The notes under the pieces are model-generated. The model did not search any database. It was not told the origin of the DNA and worked only from the letters and a program-made list of their open reading frames with translations. DNA of 64,000 nt from Adiantum capillus-veneris. Its lineage: Eukaryota; Streptophyta; Polypodiopsida; Polypodiales; Pteridaceae. The stretch spans positions 28,662,946 to 28,726,945 of the forward strand of contig CM043969.1 in assembly GCA_014529385.2 (NCBI GenBank), written 5' to 3'. Below, one piece after another: positions 40,058 to 51,415 of the stretch. Positions within the stretch are counted from its first letter, which is position 1. Every line of letters starts with the position of its first letter. Made by a program: the position numbers and the translations under genes.

Positions 40058-41230
40058 TGTAAGGTCCCCAATTTTTGGGTCTCTTTTAAAAATAAAGAAA
40101 ATATCTTTCAATATCTATTTTAGCAAATTTTGATTTAAAATGCTTGATTGACAGTATTGAAAGGTTCTAAAGTAAAAAGAAAGGCCGTTTCCATGTTCCA
40201 ATAGGTTAGACGGATGTTTGGTTTAGTTTTGGGAAAATCCGCTATTTTTAGCTTTTTTATGCTTTTTATGCTTTTTATGCTTTTAGGTGGGTTTTTGCAA
40301 AAAGCAAGGTCGGATCCTTAATCTACGTGTTCCAAGGTAGCTATGGTTTAATTTTGTAAAAATCTGCTTTTTGAGTGCTTTTCACACTATTTTTAGCTTT
40401 TCATGATTTTTAGTGCTTTTTAGTGAAAAGCGAGTCCGCTTTCTTATTCCAATGGATGAGGGAACCCGTGGTTCAATTTTAGAAAAAAAAAAATTTTTTT
40501 TCTTTTTACACTATTTGTAGCTTTTTGTACTTTTCGGCATTTTTGAAAAGCAATGTGCTTTTTAAGATGACCTAAACATAAAAATATTAATTTTAGTCTC
40601 CGTCGGATTTAAAAATGAACACCCATAGCAAAAACGTGACCAAACGGAAACTATTTTTATAAAAAGCGGTACCATAAATACGTCGGGGCAGTACGGAAAA
40701 TTCATAATCATGTCGGGACATTACGGTGCGGCATAGTCTAGCTAAGGTTCCATTAGTTGGTCAGATACTTTTCAATTGGCCAATTTTGCTGTAAAAATTG
40801 AATGGTAAGTGGGAAAGTTGACCACCAAAAGCAAAGGCATATTTTTAGCAAAGTTTCCAAAAGCGGGAAGCTATTCCTGGCTCAAAAACTAGCGCTACCT
40901 TCAGCTTGGGGCACACTCTGGGCAGTTGGAAAACCTATAAATTGGCATAGACACCTCAGTTTTCAGTGTCGTTTGTTGCATCTACCACCGCAAAGCTATA
41001 CATATCTATTATATGGAGTGGTGCAAGCTCTTCATCACCATCTCCATAAGCTCTTCTCTCTCATATACGGGAAGAAGAAGAAGGATGATATTATCTCTCT
41101 ACTTGCTTACTATCTCCTCTCTCGTTTCACGGTGTACGTGCTCTCCAGAAGCTCTCATGGTGAATGCCTCTATGTAGCTCTCATCACCGCTCTCTTGCGG
41201 CAAAGCAAGAAGCCTTTTGATAGTCCCTAA
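40058..41230 (+). repeat. 3' LTR of gypsy A (right end approximate)
   Basis: Starts TGTAAGGTCCCC immediately after a purine tract, the expected LTR start. It is non-coding, with repeated short phrases (GCTTTTTATG three times near 40250-40285, TTTTTAGTG). A TATA box, TATAAAT, is at 40936-40942. The end is not certain because the 5' LTR lies outside the window; I set it near the last CT-rich block. Confidence 0.6.
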
Positions 41231-42770
41231 TCGATTCTAAAGAACTATTGCAACTTGCGAGATAAAAGAGGAGGGCATGGAAGCACAAGTCAATCTTTTA
41301 GGAGTACACAAATGAAGTTATGGAGGGCCATGGATGCGAGAAATCACATTTTTATATATTAATGGCCGATGAAGCACAAGCCAATTGGAATGCAGTTTGC
41401 ACTGCATTCAATGGTAGAAAATATCATGCTCTACAAGGTCCAGAGCTTTGCCTTTTTCATAGGAAACAAAGCATGGTGACACACACAACAAAGTACATTG
41501 TTTCTTCATCTCAAGAAACTCACAAAGAAATGTGTGAAAAGTGCATTTAGCCCCCTCTATAGAGGCATCATCATCAAAGGCTCGTCTCCTTTAACAATGG
41601 TGGCACAATGGGTGCATTGCATGGGTAAGAATATCCTCACATTGGACTCCTAGTTGAGTTGGTAGGAGGTCCATATTGCACATTGGGGAAGCATCATGAC
41701 AGTAGTGGAGGGAAGTAGTGAAGGAGCAAACACTCCAAGAACCAACTTCAGTGAGAATATGGGAGCTAGCTTGCTGGGCAAGGGATTCAAGAGAAAAAAC
41801 TCATTATATGATGCATGTACTCCAAATATGTTTAATGCAATACTACAAAGCAAAAAGGTAGTTTCTTACTCTCAAGGTAGACATATTGGAAAGGTTCCTT
41901 CATTGGCGGGATTCAAGGAAAGAGTTTCCCCTAGTCCTATACAAGTGACAAGAGTAGCCAGTGAGGCTACATCATGAACACCCATGTATAGCTCTCGCAC
42001 ACCTCTTTAAGGAGACAAAGAAATTGTTCAACAAAAGTGAGGGACATTGATTGTGATTGATGTTATGCATGGATCCATGCATAAACTAGTGTACAATGCT
42101 AAAACATGAGAACATACATTTTGTGGAAGGTCAATATGGATCAATTTTAGGAAGATGGGAGTGAGAGTTCTAAAGACAAGGAAAAGTTTTGTGCTTTGGA
42201 ACAAAAGGTCAATGAAGCTTTGTGGAAATTCAAATAACTTCTCATGTAAAATGTAGTGGTACACCCACTGGTGAAAGAAGATGTGGAAAAAGTATAGTGG
42301 CATGTAGAAAAAGGACTTCCCACACCATCATTTGAGGGATATAGAAAACATCCAAATGGCCTACTTAAGCAATGGTTTTGGTTTTGTCTATTGGGTGGTG
42401 GACCATAACATAGAACCAAGTATAGCTCCTACTTTGGCAATTTGGTCAGTTTATCTAGGAACAAATCTCACAGTTGAAGAAGTTGAAACATTGCTTGAAG
42501 GAGGATTTCAAGTGAAGATAGTTGGGGTAGAACAAATGGGTATAACTACATTGTGAACTCCTCCAAGGGGTGGAAATGGTTCCTCTTTTGCTTCAACAAA
42601 AGTAGTTAGCGGTGGTTCAATATTAAGGAATGGCATAAAAGTCAAATTTTGCAATTGCGTTTTAGAGAAGACAGCAAAGAAAATTGGTTTGGCTCATAGT
42701 TTGATTGCCAAGGTGATTGAAGAGAAATGCATCGTAGACAATGTATGTGATGTTGATGGAGCAAAAGACA
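41231..42770 (+). other. Unassigned stretch with weak coding traces
   Basis: Several short plus-strand frames (41320-41550, 41696-41977, 42332-42556 and a frame running on to about 42770) have protein-like composition but no motif I recognise. One phrase, FQVKIVGVEQMG, and the following GGNGSSFASTKVVSGGSILRNGIKVKF read like a decayed single protein. The region sits between the 3' LTR of A and the LTR of K, with no retroelement signature. It may be a decayed host or non-LTR gene. Confidence 0.3.
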
Positions 42771-43941
42771 TTGTGCACACACTCACACACACTTACACCG
42801 TAAGCAAATACTAGGAACTCCCTTAATCTCTTTGCCTTACACTCAAGAGTTCAATGAAAAACCTCCCTTCACTCAACTTGAACTCCAAACTTCTCAAACT
42901 ACGAGCCCTTGTATACCATCATCAAACACTACAAAGTGAGTCGAGGTGATCAAGGCTTGGAATTGTAGTTTATGGCTACCAAAATACATAACAAGGATCG
43001 TCAAAGAAACCAAATTCCATCCACAAAAGGCCTCTCTCAAACCATTGCAAAAGCTTCACCAAACTCCACCCTGTTGAACCCTTTGGTGTAGCCTCAACCA
43101 CAATGGCACCAATACAAGGTCAAAATCATCTTACAAAAAGTCGCACCTTATTCCCTCAATTCCCTGCACACACACATCTATGGAAACCTAAAAACTTCTA
43201 TATACTCTCCCAAGTGCAAAATGGAACAGAACAAACCCTCATTCATTCCTCCACGCAATCAAAAATAGGAACAAACAAGTAGGGAGTGCACAGGACCACA
43301 TGCAAAAAACCTTGCTCCTTCTTATACATAGAGATGGGAAAGTGATGATATTTTTTCAAGAAAGCACACCCCTAGCTTGTACACTCGTGGAACCATGAGT
43401 GATGTGGCAAAAATCAATCTTTTCACACCATTTGGACCTAGTTTTTAACCTTTTGAGAACCATTTTTGACCAGTTTCAACCCCCACATGAATTTTTCCTG
43501 GGAAAAATGCCAAACGGACTCCAAAATTCTCCAGATTTTGTAAGCTTGATCCTTGATGCTATAACTTCATGACCAAATATCAAAATTCTATTTTTGACCA
43601 CTTCTAAGGCGATTCACGTAGCATCATTGCATATCAAGCACTGCAAATAGATAGGTATTGCACGCGTCAAACTTTTAGGGCAAGATGAGCATACCCATAC
43701 TTCCCACTTGCATTTTTTAAATTCCAAAAATCTTAAAAGAACACTATAGAGCCAAAAAAATCTGCTTGGCACCACATCCAAGGCTGCAACACCCTGTCTA
43801 GATAGTGTATAAACATGGACCATCATATTTGAAACCCAATATCACATTGGCAAAGCTTCAAAATGAGCTTATATTTTTGTAAATATGTCCATGATGATAG
43901 ACATCCACTACTATGTATATGTCAAAAGTAGCTTGTCATCA
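42771..43941 (-). repeat. Probable 3' LTR of gypsy K (left end uncertain)
   Basis: On the minus strand, the end of the K integrase is followed by a purine-rich stretch (TAAAGGGTGGGCAA) and then TGATGACAAGC, a good LTR start, giving the right end 43941. The left end is placed near a TGTGCACACAC at about 42771 but is not proved: no second LTR of K is in the window. An ACAC repeat lies at 42777-42792. Confidence 0.45.
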
Positions 43942-45485
43942 TTGCCCACCCTTTAGGCTAAGCATTTATGTTCAGTCAATAGACTATTTGTATCTGGAAC
44001 CACATTCCTTGCAAAATATGTCTTCAATCTATAACCGTTTATTTTGTAGTGCAAAGGTTCACTAGAAAAATTTTCCAACTCATATGTGCCATTCAGAAAA
44101 ACATGTTTCACTCTATATGGCCCTAGCCATTTGTCCCTCAAATTCTTTTGAAAAGTGAAATCCAAGCGAGAATCATACTTCATTACAAGATCTCCCTCTT
44201 TAATCTCTTTCTCTGAAAACCGCTTATTCATTTTATCCATCCTTTTCTCCACTCGCTCAAGATAATAATCACTGGATTTTACTTTATTCATATGCAAAAA
44301 CTCTAGATCAAGAATTCTCTCCTACAGTGTGTCTTTATGTTCACCTTGCATTCTATACAACAATTTCAATGCATCTAGTTGCAGTAGTATAGGCATGAGA
44401 GCTTCCTTTCTGTAAAGAAGCTCATACTATATAAATTGTGTAGACACTCTATATGCACTTCTATAAGCCCACAAACACTTTTCCAAGTCCAAGTCCCACG
44501 CTTTGGGATGATCTCTAGCATACTTTGACAACATCTTAACAATTTGACCATTGCAATTTTCAACCAATTCATTGCATTGTGGGTAGTAAGGAGAAGAATG
44601 CATGTGTTGAATTTTTAGTTTCTCCACAAGAGCACCAACAAGTTTTCCTCTAAACTTTGGACCACGATAAAAAATGATAACCATAGGAGCTCCAAAACTG
44701 CAACACGTCTATTCATACAAAAAAATTACCACTCTTCTTATTGTTACATGTTTTACAACCCTTGTTTCCACCCATTTTTTCGAATAGTCCACAGCCACAA
44801 GGATATAGATTTTTCCATTATTGGTCCTTGACATCGGACCTACAGCATCCACTCACCATTTTGCAAGTGTATCAAAAGACATGATTGCTTTTTGAGGTTC
44901 AGCCAAACATTTTTAAGTTGAAACACTTGGCATTCATGGCATGACTTGCACAAAAAATAAGCATCTATTATCGTGGACGGCCAATAGGAACCTACTCTCA
45001 GAATTACAAAAGACAACCTGGTCGTTGCCTCGATGACCTATTACTTCATGTAAATACGTCAAAATCAAACTCATTTCTTCTTTGTCGGGCACTTTCCTTA
45101 GAATGCTATCTTTTCCATAAAACATGAGATACTCACCTATTATTGTGTAGTTTCTTAGTTTTGTAACTATTCTCTTACGTTGAATCTTTGAGATGCCTCC
45201 AAATATTGGCCTCTACCAAGAAATACCCACATCTTGTAGTGACTCCCTTTTTACATACAAGGCTTTTTAGACCTTTAAAAGAGCTACCAAAGCATCCAAC
45301 TTGTTCCTAGCCAACCCATAAACTTCTTTATTCTGATCATGAGGAGGAACATGCTTAAATTGTATCTTCTCAAACTCTTGCAAAAGCTTCTTGATGGAAT
45401 AAAACCATTTCTTTAAGTTGTCTTTATTAACTTTCCACAAGCCAGGCAACTACTTCATGACTAGCAATGCATCCTCTTTCACAAT
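43942..45485 (-). pseudogene. pol: Second RNase H end and integrase of gypsy K
   Basis: Minus strand, right to left. 45485-45267 holds the end of an archaeal-like RNase H (LLQEFEKIQFKHVP--QNKEVYGLARNKL, last acidic position Glu/Asp changed). 45125-44934 holds LTYLHEVIGHRG of the zinc domain. 44860-44690 holds VDAVGPMSR with the first catalytic Asp, with stops. 44684-44427 holds FYRGPKFRG, where SDRG has lost its Asp, then YYPQCNELVENCNGQ with Glu and KCLWAYRSAYRVSTQF. 44297-43953 holds the tail with MKYDSRLDFTFQKNLRDKWLGPYRV. The order and wording match the Tat element E closely. Confidence 0.85.
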
Positions 45486-45895
45486 AACTCATTAGGAGAA
45501 ATATGGACTTTGCATGGACCTTGTAAGGAATCCTAATTTTAGGGATTAAGGCTAATGTTGTGTAGGGTTAAGAGGACAAGGGCATTGAAGAAGATAGTTT
45601 TGAGTAGGCTTTTCTAGCCTTTTTTTTAGAGAAATGTAGGATGTGGACCTAAGAGGTTACTTTCTAGCTTTTTGAAAGAGAAGGAAGTATAGGGGTGGCC
45701 ACATCAGCAAAAACGTGGGTCACTAAGAGCCAAAATTTGACTTTAAAAAAAAACTCTTTTTCACTTATTTTTTATTTAAAACTCCCTCCCAACATATATA
45801 CATATCCAAAAATCAATTTTTGACCCTTTTTTTTACCTACAAGCTTTGAAAGTCCATTTTTTCAAAATCTTTTCCCCCAAAAAATAAAAAACACT
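45486..45895. other. Non-coding break zone inside gypsy K
   Basis: AT-rich, no open frame. Gypsy K stops at about 45485 and picks up again at 57480, so this is the left edge of a 12-kb block of foreign sequence. No terminal repeat or target-site duplication is visible at the edge. Confidence 0.5.
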
Positions 45896-46624
45896 TTGTT
45901 CTCTCCTCCTCCTCCCTCCCTGCCTCTACCTTCCTCCTCCTTCCCAATCTCTCCCTCCCCCCCTTCCCCCTTCTCTCCTTTCATCTTCCTCCCTCTCCCT
46001 CCCCCTGTATCATTTCATCATTTGCTTCCTCATGCAACAGCTTCCATGGTGCTGACGGACATCACAAATTGTTTGCTTCCATCACCACGTACTCCGCACA
46101 CCAAAAGCATACATATTCGCTTGCCCACGGTGTTTGCACCGAAGGCCGCATGTGAGGGTGATCAAAGGTCATCACAAGAATGCCGTGCCACTAGTGAGAC
46201 AAATGTTGACATTTAGGCGGACGGTAATTTGTACCCTTACGATCCTATAAGCTACTTCCATCCATCCTTTAATAGCCTTTCGATATTTCTTCAATATCTT
46301 GGGAGGGGAGAAGCAGGCTTGTTAGGCTATTGTAAGCGGTTGTGTATGGGTGCAGGTGCTTCTTTGCATATGTGGATACACGAATGTCAAGCTCTTCAGC
46401 TCAAGACGGTGGCATTAAAAGATAGTATTGCCTCCTTGGAGAGGGAGGTTGAAACTCTTCGACAACAAATGCAGAAAAAGGATGCCCACATTATGAAGCT
46501 TACCAACACCATTACATATTTGAAAGAAACACCCCTTGGTGCAAGGGAGCAAACACATGTATTCATCCATTGAAAGCCTTGCACATTTGGGTAGAGCACG
46601 CAAACAACGAGTGACATCCACAAG
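45896..46624 (+). pseudogene. 5' part of an unidentified multi-exon gene
   Basis: A strongly pyrimidine-rich tract (45896-46010, CTCC repeats) resembles a plant 5' untranslated region. A first ATG at 46046 opens a 53-codon frame. Another frame (46229-46573) encodes a coiled coil near 46390-46510 (LQLKTVALKDSIASLEREVE, then LRQQMQKKDAHIMKLTN, with leucines at heptad spacing). A candidate donor AAG/GTGATT at 46624 and acceptor TTGCTAG/AAAC at 46698 would remove a 74-bp intron. It is upstream of the conserved segments below. I do not recognise the protein. Confidence 0.45.
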
Positions 46625-46698
46625 GTGATTTGGTCTTTACTTGCATGATACATTCTTACTTCACACTATTTTCTAACATTTATCTTATTGGTTGCTAG

Positions 46699-47282
46699 AA
46701 ACTTCATCCGGTGGAACAAACCAAGATGATCAAGTCAACCTTCTCACTATTTGTTTCAATACCCATGATGTGATTTATATCTTATAATCACCTGGAGGGA
46801 AGCACATTAAGGATGCAGTCAACAAGGACCTTACGTGCAAATTGAGAATTGTGGTTAGTGAAGATGGCGTGCAACAAGTTTGTGATGAGGCTCGGATTAG
46901 CACCAAAGCCTATCATGCTATTTTTCAACTCCAAAAGGATGCCCTCAAAGAGTGTGGCATTGTGGAAAACCAATTTCCCGTTCCGCACAAGGTCAACCTT
47001 GCAAAGAAGGCCACAAACAAAGATGTGTTCTCCCGGATTGGGGCATACCTACACATTGAGGGCACAATGCCAACTTCGCTTTATGCTTCGTGCATAACAA
47101 AGGCACGGAGAAAAGGTAAGAAACACTCCATAAGACCTTCGGAGAAGGGCTTCCCTTACAATGTAAGGAACAATATTTTTGTGGACCTTAGAGGGCTTCA
47201 ACAAGCCATGCTTAGATTTTACGAGTTACCTGAAGAAGGTGACACACTATACTTCTTTGTTTTGGTTGTGCTCTTATCATAG
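46699..47282 (+). pseudogene. Middle segment of unidentified gene
   Basis: Readable in one frame after a stop at about 46785: SPGGKHIKDAVNKDLTCKLR, then IVVSEDGVQQVCDEARISTKAYHAIF, and a basic stretch KARRKGKKHSIRPSEKGFPY. Possible donor GAAG/GTGACA at 47238, and acceptor ATTTTGCAG at 47321. The sequence looks like genuine protein (well-spaced charges, ordinary codon mix) but matches no retroelement domain. Confidence 0.45.
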
Positions 47283-47321
47283 ACTTTGAATTATAAGGTC
47301 TTGCCACTATTTATTTTGCAG

Positions 47322-47882
47322 TGCTTGGCACGAAGGTTTCTTTTGCGTTGAAACTCAATGAGTGTCAAATAGTGAAAGGTCAAGGTTAGAGAGGCTAAGT
47401 ATCACTCTAATGAATCATGTTCTTTTGCAAATCAAGCAAAGGAATTCAGTCGAGCCATCTCCCACCCCATCTTTTAGTGTGCAATCACAGAAAGACATTT
47501 GGTGGTTGGGTGCTATTGAGGAACCCAAAGAGACCAATGGAGTACATTCATGGATTTTTGAGAGAACTCCATGGATCATAGAAGTAATACACTCCCAAAT
47601 TGCTGGTGAGAAGTTGGAGGTTGAGGATTTTGGTAGCTATGATGTGGAGTGGCACTTAGGTGGGGACTTGAAGACCATAAAGTGTTTGCTTGCTGCAAAC
47701 AAGGGGCTTCTTCTCTCATGCTTTTCCATTTTGCACTCAAGGGTAAAAACCTAACAGACAAAAATCACAGAAGAGCTCTTCAAAGGTTGGTTCAATGCTT
47801 CCATGCCAAGGGGATGGAGAACAAGGGTTGGACAATCATGATATCGGAGATGAAGGTAGAGAATGGGAAGCGTCTATTTTGA
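47322..47882 (+). pseudogene. Core segment with GGDLK and Cys motifs, unidentified gene
   Basis: One frame (47362-47754, first codon GTG and not a real start) has KDIWWLGAIEEPKETNGVHSW and the phrase WHLGGDLKTIKCLLAANKG. Overlapping frames continue KQGASSL and a Pro-Phe-Cys-Thr-Gln at about 47725-47740, showing at least two small frameshifts. The layout GGD-x-K, then KCLL, then KQGASS and a Cys-x2-Cys-like end recalls uncharacterised eukaryotic proteins of possible transposon origin. That family link is from memory and untested. Confidence 0.45.
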
Positions 47883-48006
47883 GATGTCCCATGCTCAATG
47901 TCCCAGACCGTGCACAAAAGGACCAAGCTTGGAATCCAATCTTTCTGTTTCCTCTATTGAATGTATATTTTTGTACATTACATGCATTCATGTGCATTTT
48001 TTATAG

Positions 48007-48511
48007 GCTATTGAAGCTCCACATTGACTATGCTTTCACAATGAAGCCATTGGAAAAGTCCCAAGAAGCGATTGAAAGGATGAAGGCACTCTTGAATTCC
48101 ATTGGCAATCATGGTGGAAATGTGTCTATTGTTGCTGCAAAGAACACAAGGGAGGCCCATGAAATTTCCCAACAAGTGTCAATGAATGGACAAAGAGCCA
48201 GACACTTTTTGAAGAAAGTAACCCAAGGAAATCCAGGTCGATATGATGCTCAAAATAGCTCTTACCAACATGCAGGTAACCTTTGGGAACTTTGGAAGGA
48301 GTTATGCAAAGCTGCTACTAACAATAATGCAAATGGCGAGCTTGCAAACAAGCACAAGCAAGTTTGGGCACATTTTGATAAAATGGTTAAGCTTATAGGC
48401 CTTACCAGCACAACAGAAGAACAACGCCAATCATTTCAAGAAGCCTTGGCAGATTTCACCAAGGTCTTCACCCTTTCTTGGGGTGAAAATAACATCACAC
48501 AATACATGTAA
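48007..48511 (+). pseudogene. 3' segment of unidentified gene
   Basis: After a good acceptor (CATTTTTTATAG, ending at 48006) comes an open stretch to TAA 48509-48511: PLEKSQEAIERMKALLNSIG, GNVSIVAAKNTREAHEIS, then NLWELWKELCKAATNNN and VWAHFDKMVKLIGL. It looks like helical, aromatic-rich protein, and continues the segments above in order. No known domain recognised. No poly-A signal is evident before 48960. Confidence 0.45.
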
Positions 48512-49069
48512 GCCATGTTACGTAGTGAACTTATTACAAGGGATTATTTTCATTAAATAATGTGGATTGTTTTCTCATGTGAACAACTAATCTTGTTTGT
48601 GCATGGTGCTTTTTTTTTTGCACAAATATAGTTCGCTTGAGATTTTTAGCACTCAAGGCATGGAGAAGTCCCATTATTGAGTAAGGGGGGTGTACTTCAA
48701 AAATACTCGACATGGTGGTGGAATGGTGCAATCCAATTATTTGGAGGAGATGTTCAACTAGTTTTTTTGCACAACATTTGCTTGTAAGCTCACGATGGAG
48801 CGTGCACGACAATCCAAGATTGCTAGGGAAGTGCGGGAATGAAGTCGTCAAGAGCACAGCAATAAGTTGCAAATGTCGCAAGGCCCCGCCAAGCATGTTG
48901 CATGGCGCCAATGCAGAGTGCGGCAAGGGTCAAAGTGGATTTTGCGCGAGTGACCACATGTGAACGTAGGGTCCAACTCTTAACAACATGTTTTTTAATA
49001 AAGTTGGTGCATCCATTTAAAAAATAATAGTTTTTTTAAAAAATTAGTGTGAACAAGGCCCTTTTAAAA
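48512..49069 (+). other. Sequence 3' of the unidentified gene
   Basis: Mostly non-coding. A weak frame at 48712-48963 has no motif. Poly-T and poly-A runs near 48610 and 49030. No clear gene or repeat. Confidence 0.4.
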
Positions 49070-49085
49070 TGGGCCTTTATAAATA
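49070..49085 (+). promoter_or_regulatory. Site II and TATA promoter ahead of the H3-tail-like frame
   Basis: TGGGCC (49070-49075), the plant site II element, is followed at once by TATAAATA (49078-49085). The ATG comes about 60 bases later, which allows a 30-base untranslated leader. The spacing is that of a compact plant promoter. The upstream copy GGCCC (49056-49061) makes a small inverted repeat with it. Confidence 0.5.
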
Positions 49086-49143
49086 TTGCATGCTCTCATA
49101 AACCACTCATTTCTTAAGCACAGGTGAGCTCTTACCATACCCT

Positions 49144-49200
49144 ATGGCGCGCACCAAACAAACCGCTAAAGAGCATCCGCCTCCCAACAGAAATTGTTAG
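49144..49200 (+). pseudogene. Truncated frame with a histone H3 tail-like start
   Basis: ATG 49144 opens a frame whose first residues are MARTKQTA, identical to the first eight of histone H3, followed by Lys-Glu-His and three Pro, which H3 does not have (H3 has Arg-Lys-Ser-Thr). After 17 codons copia H cuts it off (LTR from 49195), and no continuation is seen. It keeps Ala1, Arg2 and Lys4, the residues read by H3K4 readers. It may be the start of a decayed H3 gene, of a protein that imitates the H3 tail, or chance. The promoter boxes upstream argue against chance. Confidence 0.45.
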
Positions 49201-49279
49201 GAAATAGGGCATAGCTTAATAAATAACTGAGTAGATTACTTAATGGAGAGAGATAATTTTCACACACAAGAGATTATAG

Positions 49280-49316
<37 letters not shown>

Positions 49317-49945
49317 CACGATATACGTGGTTCACCCAATGTGGGCTACGTCCATAGGAAAGCAGCCACTCAATGGCTTTAGTACTTCAAAACAAGAAGT
49401 AGGTTACAAAGGGATTATACCCTTTTGGAGCTCCCACCTTGCTTCACTCTCACCACCTCACACCCACCTTGTTGCATCAACTTCACACTATGAAATGTGT
49501 GTAGAAATGGCCTCCTTTTATAGGCCAAAAGGGATGCTCTCTCTCTCTCATGAGAGGCAGCCTGTGTAGCCGCCCTTGTGTAGATAGGTCCAAATCGGAC
49601 CCTCCAATCTACCCATGTGTGGCCGCCCTTCAAAAGGCAAGTCCGCTTTTGAATTCGGCCACCGGCCATTGACTTTCGATGGCCACCGGCCACTGACCAT
49701 TGACTATAGGCCACCGGCCAACCGGCCGATCGTTTTCCAATCACTTTTCGATCGCCATCTAGTCATAATATTCTGACGAAAAGGAATATTCTGATGGCCG
49801 TGAAAATTTTGATTTCCGGTAAGTGATTTTATTTTTCGACGAGTTATTTTTCTTCACGCACGATGGCTTTCCTAATGGGGGCCTTACAAATGTGCATTTT
49901 TAACACAGAAAATTACAAGGGGTAAATCAGGATCCATACTTAACA
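49195..49945 (-). repeat. 3' LTR of copia H
   Basis: A 751-bp LTR with an (AG)n run at 49279-49311 and a GGCCACCGGCCA-type short repeat at 49656-49720. Partner of 53858-54316. Confidence 0.92.
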
Positions 49946-50005
49946 ATCTCCCACTTGGAGACTGATCTCCAAACCAAATCTGTGACTGCTTTCCATCATG
50001 GCTTT

Positions 50006-51415
50006 TTATCCTTGAATGCTGATTGAAGATGAGCAAAAGCTCAACTTCTCCTTGTTGACCACCTTTGTAAACATGTCTGCAGGATTTTCACTTGTATGCA
50101 CCTTTCCTAGCTTTAGATGTCCCTGTTCCAAAAAAGTGTGTATGAAGTGATATCTCACCTCAATGTGCTTTGTCCTTGAATGAAAGGCTAAGTTCTTCAA
50201 AAGATGGATAGAGCTTTAACTATCACTATACAAGACACAATTGTCTTGTTTGAATCCAAGCTCTTCTAAGAATCTGTGAAGCCACAGAATTTCTTTGCTT
50301 GCCACCGTCATTGCTACATACTCTGCTTCCATGGTAGAAAGTGAGACCACTTTCTGCAGCTTTGAAGCCCAGCTTACTGTTGTGCCTCCAACCGTGAAGA
50401 CATAGCCAGTAGTGCTCCTTCGAGTGTCCTTGTCACCTACCATACCTGCATCAGCATACCCTTCTAGAAAAATATCAATTCCTCCAAAATACCTAAGTAT
50501 CCACTTCACAGCTTGCCAGTGCTCTTTACATGGGTTATCCATGAACCTACTTACAACTCCCATTGCATGTGCAATGTCTGGCCTTGTCTAAACCATAGCA
50601 TACATAAGAGAACGTACCGTTGCAGCATATGGAACTTTAGACATATAGGTTATCTCTTGTTGTGTCCTTGGACACATATCCTTGGTTAGTTTAAAGTGAC
50701 CAGCCAAAGGTGTAGAAACCGTTTTTGCATTTTTTATTGCAAACCTTTCTAGTACCTTCTTGATGTAATACTCTTGAGATAGCTTTATTGTCTTCTTTGT
50801 TCTGTCCCGTGATATCTTCATACCAAGTATCCTCTTTGCAACACATAAATCTTTCATTGAAAAAGATTTAGACAGCTCCTCTTTAGGTCTTTGATGTCCT
50901 ACATGTTAACACTTGCAATCAGCATGTCATCAACATACAACATTAGGATAATGAACTTCCCATCTCCCAAATTCTTCGTGTAGAAGCAGTGATCCGAGTT
51001 GCATCTTATGAATCCATGATCCAACATCCATCGATTGAGCTTCAAGTACCATTGTCTTGATGCTTGCTTTAAACCATACAAGCTCTTCTTTAATCTATAA
51101 ACCATTATCTCCTTACCTTTTACTTCATACCCCTTTGGTTGAAGCATGTAAATTTCCTCCTCTAAGTCACCGTGAGGGAATGTTGTATTTACATTCATTT
51201 GCTCAAGATTTAGATCATGAGCAGCCACAAGGCTTAAGACAAGCCTAATTGAGTTCATTTTTACAACAGGAGAAAATATTTCATTGAAGTCAATACCTTT
51301 CTTTTTAGAAAACCCTTTTACCACAAGCCTCAACTTGTACCTTTTCTTCCCACCTTCTTCTTCCTTCAACTTATACACCCATTTGTTCTGAAGTGCTCAC
51401 TTACCTTTAGGCAAC
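50006..51415 (-). pseudogene. pol: RT and RNase H of copia H
   Basis: Minus strand, 51378 to 50899: MYKLKEEEGGKKRYKLRLVVKGF, FSPVVKMNSIRLVLSLVA, MNVNTTFPHGDLEEEIYM, SLYGLKQASRQWYLKLN and LMLYVDDMLIA with Tyr-Val-Asp-Asp. 50857-50588 holds the thumb (RDRTKKTIKLSQEYYIKKVLERF). 50563-50216 holds RNase H: GYADAGMVGDKDTRRSTTGYVF and MEAEYVA. 50200-50006 holds the end, TKHIEVRYHFIHTF and ENPADMFTK. The breaks are single stops and shifts at about 50890, 50585 and 50210. Confidence 0.92.

Noticed and set aside
45896-46216. 106-codon frame rich in Pro/Ser
   Set aside because: Its first 40 codons are just the CT-rich tract translated; only the part from ATG 46046 might be coding.
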